5,095 nucleotides of DNA from Trueperaceae bacterium (GTDB lineage Bacteria; Deinococcota; Deinococci; Deinococcales; Trueperaceae). The position numbers were made by a program, and so were the translations under genes. The notes under the pieces were generated by a model. That model was not told where the DNA came from and made no database searches. It saw only the letters and a list, made by a program, of their open reading frames with translations. The stretch is taken from the NCBI GenBank assembly GCA_007128755.1, contig SKWV01000402.1, positions 1 to 5,095 on the forward strand. The letters run 5' to 3'. How positions within the stretch are numbered: the stretch's first letter is position 1; the number at the start of each line of letters is the position of its first letter. Below, in pieces: positions 1-5,095 of the stretch.

Positions 1-335
1 AGCTCCCAGTTGTAGACGTGCCAGTACGACAGGTCGACCTCGACGTAGTAGCGGCCTGGATCGGTCTCGAGCACGAGCCGCTCGATGCCCTCACCCATGA
101 CGGTGACGACGCCGAGCTCCTCGCCGGCCTCGCTGAAGACGCGTGCCTCGACGTAGCCGAAGCCCTCGTAGCAGTACGCGGCCAGTGTCACGGCCCACGT
201 ACCCTCGGCTTCGAAGACGTCGCTGGCCTCGGGGTAGGTACCGTGGAAATGCGTGAGTGGCGCCGCGTGGCTGGCGCCGATCAACGCGAGGCTCGCCAAC
301 ACGGTGATCGTCAGATGATTGATGCGCTGTCGCAT
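1..335 (-). CDS. Small secreted protein with Sec signal peptide, unknown function (partial, C-terminus beyond window)
   Basis: The frame is open from an ATG at 335 down to base 1 (111 full codons, no stop), so the C-terminus is missing. Residues 1-24 form a Sec signal peptide: basic start (MRQR), hydrophobic core (ITVLASLALIGA) and an AxA-like site, SHA before AP. The mature part begins APLTHFHGTYPEAS and continues as alternating beta-type segments such as YVEARVFSEAGEELGVV and RYYVEVDLSYW. This suggests a small extracytoplasmic beta-sandwich, loosely like pre-peptidase C-terminal or Ig-like folds, but I do not recognise a named family. One Cys (C54) is visible. GAAGGAG lies 11 bases upstream of the ATG, which supports this start. 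The gene follows the stop of the Ig-like protein gene after 55 bases with no visible terminator, so co-transcription is likely. Seen: signal peptide, ribosome site, open frame. Inferred: fold and partnership. Confidence 0.78.
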   Translation of the reverse strand, partial: MRQRINHLTITVLASLALIGASHAAPLTHFHGTYPEASDVFEAEGTWAVTLAAYCYEGFGYVEARVFSEAGEELGVVTVMGEGIERLVLETDPGRYYVEVDLSYWHVYNWE

Positions 336-346
336 GGTGGTCGTTG

Positions 347-353
347 CTCCTTC
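347..353 (-). promoter_or_regulatory. Ribosome binding site GAAGGAG for the small secreted protein
   Basis: Read on the minus strand, GAAGGAG lies 11 bases before the ATG at 335. It is the only good Shine-Dalgarno match near this start and sets the N-terminus just before the signal peptide. Confidence 0.65.
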
Positions 354-390
354 GTGAGCGTGCGCTCGGATAGGAAGATGAGGCGGACGG

Positions 391-1332
391 TCAGACATAG
401 AGGTCGGCCGGGTCGTCTTGGACCTCGCGCACGAGTTCTGCCTCGAGCGAGACATCGCCTTGGACCGTGACGGCGGTGCCGAACGTCAGGTAGTCGTACC
501 CGGAGACGAACATGCGGTGCTCGCCCGGCGTGACCTTCACGCGGGCCACGCCGTCGCCATCCGTGCGCGCGTGGAAGGGGTGCATGACGACCTGAACGCC
601 CTGAACCGGCGCTCGGGTCTCGTGGTCCAGGACCTTCACGATCACCTCGTGGCTCGGTGGCTCGACCACGGTGACCGTGAACGCGCGCTCCGCATCGACG
701 TGTGGAAGGGGTGCGTCGAACCCGGCCACGTGGGCGGTCCAGCGGTGCACGCCGGATGCCGTCGGTGCCTCGAGCGCCGCCTCGGCCGCGTACAGCGCCG
801 CTGTGCCGCGCCAGGGTTCGTGGCCGAGGACGCCCTCGGCGGCGACAGCGCCAGCGTCATCGCGCACGACGAATGGCTTGCCGGCCGTCGCCGTCGGGCT
901 GCCCCCCTTGGCACCGACGAACACCGTGAACGGCGCGCCCGTGGTGGCGGGTGCCGGCAACCCCCACACCGTCACGTGCACCGGGTGCGGTGCGACGGTC
1001 ACCGTGACCGCGGTGCGGGCCTCCTCGAAGACGTCGCCGCGATCGGCTTGCTGCGGGAACACCATGGTGAAGACGTGCTCGCCGACCTCGACGGGTGCGG
1101 CGATCTCGAGCTCGTTCGCCCGGCTGGTGGTGCCGTCGTAGCTGGCGAACTCGAAGCGGCACACCACGGAGCCGTCGGCCCCCTCGAGGTGGCACGCCAC
1201 ACCACGCAGATCGCGTGCGTCGCTGCTGGTCAGCGCAGCCTGAACCGTGAGCGAGGCACCGGCGAGCGCCTCCGTCGGGCTGATCTCGAGCGCGCAACTG
1301 GCGCGACGGCGTTGGTCGGATGTGTGCGTCAT
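391..1332 (-). CDS. Hypothetical multi-domain beta-sandwich protein: two Ig-like modules plus a carboxypeptidase-regulatory-like module
   Basis: The product is 313 residues with no enzyme motif; I do not recognise a named family. Three beta-rich modules are visible. Residues about 14-114 run from LEISPTEALAGASLTVQ to TAVTVTVAPHP and look like a bacterial Ig-like or CARDB-type sandwich. Residues about 118-226 run from VHVTVWGLPAPATTGAPFTV to RAFTVTVVEPP and form a second one. Residues 228-300 (VIVKVLDHETRAPVQGVQVV, then TDGDGVARVKVTPGEH) match the plan of carboxypeptidase-regulatory-like domains. The tail is acidic (EVQDDPADLYV). Such modules usually mediate binding outside the cell, yet no signal peptide is present: the N-terminus is MTHTSDQRRRASCALE. 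The frame stays open 30 codons upstream to 1422, but that stretch is Pro/Arg/Gly-rich, overlaps the intergenic hairpin and is not a signal either. Ribosome site options are poor (GGAAGG one base away, AAGGG 14 bases away). The gene lies downstream of the flavoprotein on the same strand. Confidence 0.82.
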   Translation of the reverse strand: MTHTSDQRRRASCALEISPTEALAGASLTVQAALTSSDARDLRGVACHLEGADGSVVCRFEFASYDGTTSRANELEIAAPVEVGEHVFTMVFPQQADRGDVFEEARTAVTVTVAPHPVHVTVWGLPAPATTGAPFTVFVGAKGGSPTATAGKPFVVRDDAGAVAAEGVLGHEPWRGTAALYAAEAALEAPTASGVHRWTAHVAGFDAPLPHVDAERAFTVTVVEPPSHEVIVKVLDHETRAPVQGVQVVMHPFHARTDGDGVARVKVTPGEHRMFVSGYDYLTFGTAVTVQGDVSLEAELVREVQDDPADLYV

Positions 1333-1376
1333 ACCTTCCGTTCTATCCCTTCTCGTACGGTTGGGTACGCAGGTGG

Positions 1377-1410
1377 AACCCGGCGGGGGATCGCGCCCCC
1401 CGGCCGGGTT
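1377..1410 (-). terminator. Strong GC-rich intergenic hairpin, possible terminator or attenuator after the flavoprotein gene
   Basis: AACCCGGC (1377-1384) is exactly complementary to GCCGGGTT (1403-1410). Inside, GGGGG (1385-1389) can pair with CCCCC (1397-1401) across a single bulged base, giving about 13 G/C-dominated pairs around a 7-base loop. It lies 75 bases past the flavoprotein stop and 45 bases before the ATG of the next gene. No T-tract follows on either strand, so it is not a classical intrinsic terminator. T-less hairpin terminators are proposed for some high-GC bacteria. It could equally be a partial terminator or an RNA-stabilising element that sets the ratio of flavoprotein to downstream proteins. 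Confidence 0.5.
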
Positions 1411-1484
1411 CGTTTCGTGCATTGGACTCGGCGCGTGAGCCGCGCGTCACGACGACACGCAGCCCGACGGGTCGAGCGGTCGCG

Positions 1485-3575
1485 TCAGGCCGCAGGCTCC
1501 TCGAACGCTTCGGTGCCGGCGATGTAGCCATGGACGATGGCGCGACCGAGGCCGTGCTGGTTGCCCCCGCCGCTCGCCTCGCCGCCAGAGTAGAGGCCGG
1601 GGATGACCTGGCCCTCGAGATCGACCACTTGCGCCTTGCCGTTGATGCGCAGGCCGCCGTAGGAGTCGTGCCACAGGATCGTGTTGACGGCCGCGTAGAA
1701 CGGCGGCTCCATGATCTTGAACATCGGCGCGTCGTCGCCGCGCTCGAACTCCTCGTCGATCCCCGCGTCGACCGCGGCGTTCCACTTCTCGACCGTCTCG
1801 AACAGGTAGCTCAGTGGCACCCGCTGGAACTCGCAGCCCTCGTGGATCTTCTCCGCCAGCTCCTCGATCGTGTCCGCCCGGAAGAACATGCCGTCCTGAT
1901 CGCTCGTGAAGGGCGGCTCGATGTTCCAGCCGGCGCGCTCGACCGCGGCGGCGTCGAAGATGCACCAGACCGGACCGGGGAAGTAGTCGGGGCCCTCGGA
2001 GCCCTCGTTGATCGCCAGCGCCGCGTCCATGCCGTAGTGACGGTTGAAGCTTTGCCGGATGAAGTCGACGCGGCTGTTCCGCCAATCGGTCGCGACGTGG
2101 TCGACGCCGGGGTTCGGGACATGACCAGTACCCGGGAACTGCGCGTGCCCCGGCGAGCGGACGAAGTCGAGCTCGTTGAAGAAGCGCTTCCCGACCTGGT
2201 TCACGGTGATCAGGTGCTGGCGCGCGTTGGCGCCGACCGTGAAGCCCGTCGAGCGGCGGAACGGGAAGGTCGGGTGGCCCGGCAGCATCGGCGTGTACGC
2301 GTCACGCGTGCCGATGCGCGACGGGACGTGGAAGGTGGTCGCGTAGGAGAGGTTCTGGTGCATGCCGGCCAATGTCGCACCCACCCTCATGGCGGCCTTG
2401 ATGCCCGACGCATCGCGCCCGCGGCCGTCGCCGAGGAGGGCCCAGCCCGAGGTCACGAAGAACGGATCGCGGAAGGCCGGGTAGAACATGCTCCGGAACT
2501 CGGGGTTGCCGGAGTGACCACCGGTGCCGACCACGACCGCCTTGCGAGCGCGGATGTAGATCGTCTCGCGGCGCTCGTCGATGTTGCCATCCTGCCAGTA
2601 GCTCTCGAGCCGCGCACCGCTGTCGGGATCGAAGCGGGGCGCGTAGGTGGCTTTGATGCCGATGACGCGGCCCGAGAACGGCTCCTCACGGATGAGTTCG
2701 ACCATCCGGCGGTTGAACATGAAGGGGATGCCCTTCTCGCGCGCGCTGAACTCCAGCGGCCGTGCGAGGGCGGCTCCGTTGTGGCGGATGCCGGGGCCGG
2801 CGATGTTGGTGCCGTCGCCCATCACCGCGGGAGCGAAGTGGCTCGTGCTGACGTCGTTGATGCCTGCGTCCTGCGTGCTCACCGTGCCAGCAACGATGTC
2901 GGTGACGTCGCCTTCCTTCAGGATCGCGACGGCGCGCCGGGCGCGTGACACGCCGCCGGTACCGTGCGTGCCCGAGATGCGGCCGAAGCGGACGTAGTTG
3001 TCGAGCAGGAACTGGCGGGTGGCGAAGGTGTTGTCGGCCCACGCACGATGCAGGTCACGCTCGTTGTAGCGATACGGAGCCTGCGCCGAGCGATCAACGA
3101 CGGACCAGTCCGTCATGTCCTTGAAGAGCAGCTCGACGTCGTCGGTGATCTCCTCGGCTGGGTGGACCGCCTCGACCGTCACGAAGCCCTCGGGGTCGCT
3201 CTCACCCGCCAAGTCGCGCAACTGCGTCGGGTCGCCACCGCCGAGCGAGACCCACGCTGCACTGTGCAGCATCACGCCGCCCGCATCGAAGTTCTGGTCG
3301 ACGATCATGACGTCGGCGCCGAGGTCCTTCGCGCGGATGGCGGCGGGGATGCCCGTCGCGCCCGCGCCGACCACCAACACGTCGGTCTCGTAATCCCACT
3401 CGATGTCCGAGTGTGGCGTCGCGGTGCTCGCCGCGACCGTGCTCGCGCCGGTCAGGACCGCGGCGCCGATACCGACCGCCGCGCCCTTCTTCAGGAAGTC
3501 ACGGCGGCTGAGAGCCTTCGTGTCGTCGGTTCGTTGCTCTTTCGGATCGATGTCGCGCTTCTTCTTGCTGCTCAT
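1485..3575 (-). CDS. Tat-exported FAD-dependent oxidoreductase, fumarate reductase/FAD_binding_2 superfamily
   Basis: The product is 696 residues. Residues 1-50 are a twin-arginine signal: SRRDFLKKG at 23-31, a hydrophobic run (AAVGIGAAVLTGAS), then AAS-TA. The folded, flavin-loaded enzyme is therefore probably exported. The Rossmann dinucleotide fold follows: VLVVGAGATGIPAA (66-79; GxGxxG = G70, G72, G75) with acidic D93 ending strand 2. Other superfamily marks are RVIGIKA (303-309), the GTGGHSGN loop (350-357), VNQVGKRFFNE (458-468), DTIEELAEKI (568-577), and the C-terminal FAD segment with YGGLRIN (639-645), IPGLYSGGEASGG (658-670) and HGLGRAIVHGYIAG (674-687). H636 sits where flavocytochrome c fumarate reductases carry an active-site His. 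The Arg of their NRLGG motif is replaced by HGLGR, so fumarate is unlikely to be the substrate; the real one is unknown. AGGAGG seven bases before ATG 3575 and the Tat signal fix the start, although the frame is open to 3944. No heme CxxCH motif is present, so the electron partner must be separate. First gene of a probable three-gene unit. Confidence 0.94.
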   Translation of the reverse strand: MSSKKKRDIDPKEQRTDDTKALSRRDFLKKGAAVGIGAAVLTGASTVAASTATPHSDIEWDYETDVLVVGAGATGIPAAIRAKDLGADVMIVDQNFDAGGVMLHSAAWVSLGGGDPTQLRDLAGESDPEGFVTVEAVHPAEEITDDVELLFKDMTDWSVVDRSAQAPYRYNERDLHRAWADNTFATRQFLLDNYVRFGRISGTHGTGGVSRARRAVAILKEGDVTDIVAGTVSTQDAGINDVSTSHFAPAVMGDGTNIAGPGIRHNGAALARPLEFSAREKGIPFMFNRRMVELIREEPFSGRVIGIKATYAPRFDPDSGARLESYWQDGNIDERRETIYIRARKAVVVGTGGHSGNPEFRSMFYPAFRDPFFVTSGWALLGDGRGRDASGIKAAMRVGATLAGMHQNLSYATTFHVPSRIGTRDAYTPMLPGHPTFPFRRSTGFTVGANARQHLITVNQVGKRFFNELDFVRSPGHAQFPGTGHVPNPGVDHVATDWRNSRVDFIRQSFNRHYGMDAALAINEGSEGPDYFPGPVWCIFDAAAVERAGWNIEPPFTSDQDGMFFRADTIEELAEKIHEGCEFQRVPLSYLFETVEKWNAAVDAGIDEEFERGDDAPMFKIMEPPFYAAVNTILWHDSYGGLRINGKAQVVDLEGQVIPGLYSGGEASGGGNQHGLGRAIVHGYIAGTEAFEEPAA

Positions 3576-3582
3576 CCGCTGC

Positions 3583-3588
3583 CCTCCT
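3583..3588 (-). promoter_or_regulatory. Ribosome binding site AGGAGG for the flavoprotein
   Basis: A perfect AGGAGG on the minus strand is separated by seven bases from the ATG at 3575. It selects the start that gives an N-terminal Tat signal, rejecting the 123-codon upstream extension of the same frame. Confidence 0.8.
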
Positions 3589-3780
3589 GGGCCGGTGCGT
3601 CGGGCAGCCCGCCGTCGACGACCGTATGACGTTGCGTCCATGCCGTAGCCGATCGATGACGGCATCACACGCGGCGTGGGCCCGAGATGGCGCATCGGAC
3701 CGCTGACGATCGAGCTGTTCGACCTCCTCGTAGGGCGGTGCCACGGCCCGTCGAGGCGGCGCCTCGTCGGGACGAATGCC

Positions 3781-3809
3781 CCTAGACTTCTTTCGATGAA
3801 CGGTAGCAA
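3781..3809 (-). promoter_or_regulatory. Weak candidate promoter for the flavoprotein gene
   Basis: On the minus strand, TTGCTA (3809-3804) and TCTAGG (3786-3781) are separated by 17 bases in a locally less G+C-rich patch about 205 bases before the flavoprotein ATG. Matches to sigma-70 consensus are only four of six and three of six, so this is a placement guess. Confidence 0.2.
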
Positions 3810-3947
3810 AGCTTCATCTTGTCTACCTGCGTTCGTTCGAGGTGCGAGGTACAACAGCAGCGGCTGGGCTGCGACGCGACGGTAGGCCGGCACCAGATGC
3901 ACGAACCGTGATCCGACCACAGCACCACATCCTGATCCTGCCATCTC

Positions 3948-3978
3948 TTGACACGGATGAGAACCTTGTTGTTATGGT
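3948..3978 (+). promoter_or_regulatory. Candidate sigma-70-type promoter facing the lipoprotein gene
   Basis: A perfect TTGACA -35 box (3948-3953) is followed after 19 bases by TATGGT (3973-3978), which fits the TAnnnT -10 pattern. The spacing is one to two bases longer than ideal. The site is in a relatively AT-rich patch of the divergent region and would start RNA near 3985, leaving a leader of about 250 bases before the GTG at 4235. Confidence 0.42.
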
Positions 3979-3999
3979 GCTCGATGTCGGTTCGAGCAC
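3977..3999. repeat. Perfect 8-bp inverted repeat at the candidate promoter, possible operator
   Basis: GTGCTCGA (3977-3984) and TCGAGCAC (3992-3999) are exact reverse complements around a 7-base centre (TGTCGGT). The left arm overlaps the end of the candidate -10 box and the centre covers the expected transcription start. That is where a dimeric repressor could bind; it could also form a 5' RNA hairpin. No regulator gene is in the window. Confidence 0.35.
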
Positions 4000-4062
4000 G
4001 TTGGCTCGTCTGAACACGATCGTACTCGCGAGCGGCAGTGGGGCATCGAGGACGCTCGCACG

Positions 4063-4109
4063 GGGAGGTGGGACAACTCGACCCGACCAACCTCCCGCTC
4101 GTGCGGGAG
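4063..4109 (+). promoter_or_regulatory. Two mutually exclusive hairpins in the lipoprotein leader
   Basis: GGGAGGT (4063-4069) is complementary to ACCTCCC (4090-4096). The overlapping CTCCCGC (4092-4098) is complementary to GCGGGAG (4103-4109) around a TCGT tetraloop. Both cannot form at once because they compete for 4092-4096. The element would lie about 80 bases into the predicted transcript and over 120 bases before the start codon. The pairings are seen directly. A regulatory role is inference, and in G+C-rich DNA such pairing can arise by chance. Confidence 0.28.
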
Positions 4110-4220
4110 CACCCGAGGCCTTTGCACCCGCGAAGCGCGTCGGTACTCACGGCATGCGTCCCTCGTTGCGGAACGTTCCATGCGACGCCACCCGCGACAC
4201 CACGAGCCCGTTGCATCTCC

Positions 4221-4225
4221 AGGAG
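4221..4225 (+). promoter_or_regulatory. Ribosome binding site AGGAG for the lipoprotein
   Basis: AGGAG lies nine bases before GTG 4235 and decides this start. An in-frame TTG at 4211 lacks a comparable site. Confidence 0.7.
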
Positions 4226-4234
4226 CGTCACACG

Positions 4235-5095
4235 GTGAACATACGCAACCACCCGGTCGCAGTCTCTCTCTCGGCACGGAACAGCGGATGGAGCACGACC
4301 CCAGCCACCTCGCTCGCCACACTGCTCCTTGCGGTGTTCCTCCCCCTCCTCGCCGTGTCCTGCGCGAGCACGATCACGGCGCCGACCATCGGCCCAGAGG
4401 GAGGCGAGCTCAGCCTGCCTGGCATCTCCCTGTCGATCCCCGCCGGCGCGCTCGACCGTGAAGTCGCGATCACGATCGAGCGCGCCGACGATGAGGTGGT
4501 GGGGCCCTTCACGGTGCTCCCGGGGAGCGTCGTTCGGTTGTCGCCGTCGGGACTGACGTTCCTCACGCCCGTGACGCTGACGATCTCGTTCGACCCTTCC
4601 GACCTTCCGACGGACATCGACCTGGTACCACTCGCCATCCATCGCCTCAACGAGGACGGGAGCAGCACGGCGCTCCCGAGCCTCGTCGACATGGAAGCAG
4701 GGACGATCTCGGCGGAGCTGACGAGCTTCAGCTTCTATTTCACGCCCATCTTCCCGCTCCTCGTGAAGACGTGGGTAGGTGGCGATGGAGCGGGTCCACA
4801 AGACTGGCACAACGAGAACAACTGGTCGCCCGCGGGCGTTCCCCTCACGGCGGGCCAATCCGTCCGCATCCCGAGCACGGCCACGATCTTCCCGCGCGTG
4901 ACGAAGGCGGCGAGCGCATACATCCTCACGGTCGAGGAAGGCGCCCAAGTGCAACTTGCCGGTGCCGGTATCGGTGTATGGGGAGACCTGGTCGTCGACG
5001 GCGTCATCACGAGTGAGGGCACGAACTGGGTCCTCCTCCAGGGTGACGACACGCAGCGCGTCCGCGGCACGCTCCCGAACCTCTGGGTCGGTCAC
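4235..5095 (+). CDS. Surface lipoprotein with ZU5-type domain and NW-type beta-repeat module (partial, C-terminus beyond window)
   Basis: GTG start; 287 codons are open to the window edge without a stop, so the protein is longer. Residues 27-43 are a lipoprotein signal, a hydrophobic LATLLLAVFLPLLAVS ending at C43 (lipobox AVSC), after an unusually long N-region of about 26 residues. Lipid anchoring outside the cytoplasmic membrane is expected. Residues about 50-120 match ZU5 domains: IGPEGGELSLPG, the hallmark IPAGAL (68-73), then LSPSGLTFLTPVTLTISF (102-119). The GTISAELTSFSFYF stretch (156-169) resembles the strand that often closes this region in bacterial ZU5 proteins. From W180 a new module begins (TWVGGDGAG, NNWSPAGVP at 195-203, then SVRIPSTATIFPRV and ILTVEEGAQVQLAG). 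This pattern is common at the start of beta-rich repeats in large surface proteins. Function is probably adhesion or cell-surface structure; the ligand is unknown. It is transcribed away from the flavoprotein unit. Confidence 0.88.
   Translation, partial: MNIRNHPVAVSLSARNSGWSTTPATSLATLLLAVFLPLLAVSCASTITAPTIGPEGGELSLPGISLSIPAGALDREVAITIERADDEVVGPFTVLPGSVVRLSPSGLTFLTPVTLTISFDPSDLPTDIDLVPLAIHRLNEDGSSTALPSLVDMEAGTISAELTSFSFYFTPIFPLLVKTWVGGDGAGPQDWHNENNWSPAGVPLTAGQSVRIPSTATIFPRVTKAASAYILTVEEGAQVQLAGAGIGVWGDLVVDGVITSEGTNWVLLQGDDTQRVRGTLPNLWVGH

Larger units (their letters stand above)
3576..4234. other. Divergent intergenic region with no convincing gene
   Basis: This 659-base stretch separates the leftward flavoprotein gene from the rightward lipoprotein gene. 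Parts of it (about 3783-3830 and 3935-4025) are visibly less G+C-rich than the genes. Open frames here give low-complexity Arg/Ser/Pro/Cys products with no domain, signal peptide or good ribosome site, so I call no gene. It holds promoter candidates in both directions, an inverted repeat at 3977-3999, alternative hairpins at 4063-4109 and a perfect 10-base palindrome GGAACGTTCC at 4170-4179. I see no tRNA or rRNA gene. Confidence 0.7.

Noticed and set aside
418..1527. 369-codon open frame on the plus strand opposite the Ig-like protein gene
   Set aside because: The product is Arg/His/Ala/Val-rich with no recognisable domain, while the minus strand gives coherent beta-sandwich modules. Shadow frame.
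1320..2948. 542-codon open frame on the plus strand opposite the flavoprotein gene
   Set aside because: The opposite strand encodes clear FAD_binding_2 motifs. The plus-strand product is a low-complexity run of Arg, Val, Asp and Ala, as expected for an antisense shadow in G+C-rich DNA.
3499..3744. 81-codon minus-strand open frame starting at a GTG
   Set aside because: It overlaps the flavoprotein start in another frame, has no clear ribosome site, and gives a composition-driven Arg/Ala/His product.
3576..3944. Upstream extension of the flavoprotein frame by 123 codons
   Set aside because: It would bury the Tat signal internally and ignore the AGGAGG site before ATG 3575. The extra sequence has no domain character.
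3977..4000. GGTTCGAGC resembling a tRNA T-loop
   Set aside because: No matching acceptor stem, D-arm or anticodon arm is found around it on either strand. The bases are better explained by the 8-bp inverted repeat.
3782..5095. 437-codon open frame on the minus strand
   Set aside because: It is antisense to the ZU5 lipoprotein, with charged low-complexity sequence and a Cys-rich tail in the intergenic region. There is no domain, and no ribosome site could be judged because it begins at the window edge.
1..5095. Search for CRISPR arrays, insertion sequences, attachment sites and integrase or defence genes
   Set aside because: No regularly spaced repeats, transposase or recombinase motifs, or paired terminal repeats are visible. 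The window looks like ordinary chromosomal genes for exported proteins.

Overview
This is a G+C-rich bacterial segment (roughly two-thirds G+C by eye) with strong G/C bias at third codon positions, good Shine-Dalgarno sites (AGGAGG, AGGAG, GAAGGAG) and one GTG start. All four recognisable proteins look exported or extracytoplasmic in character. Nothing here fixes the taxon. A high-GC lineage such as Actinomycetota or the Trueperaceae branch of Deinococcota is a guess from composition and protein style, not a demonstrated assignment.

Layout. Positions 1-3575 hold three genes on the minus strand, read right to left. The first is a 696-residue Tat-exported flavoprotein of the fumarate reductase/FAD_binding_2 superfamily (3575-1485). 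Next is a 313-residue all-beta protein with two Ig-like modules and a C-terminal carboxypeptidase-regulatory-like module (1332-391). Last is a small secreted protein with a Sec signal peptide, which runs off the left edge (335-1). The 152-base gap between the first two genes contains a strong GC-rich hairpin without a T-tract. The gap between the second and third is only 55 bases. Together they look like one transcription unit for an exported redox enzyme plus beta-sandwich accessory proteins.

Positions 3576-4234 are a 659-base divergent intergenic region with no convincing gene. It contains a TTGACA-type promoter candidate facing right, an 8-bp inverted repeat overlapping its -10 and start region, and a long leader with two mutually exclusive hairpins.

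Positions 4235-5095 (plus strand) are the start of a surface lipoprotein: lipobox signal, ZU5-type domain, then a Trp-rich 'NW...GVP' beta-repeat module of the kind found in large cell-surface proteins. It is cut by the right edge.

The main points of interest are the unknown substrate of the flavoenzyme, whose C-terminal active-site motif departs from true fumarate reductases; the middle gene's lack of any export signal although both neighbours are exported; and the structured leader of the lipoprotein gene.
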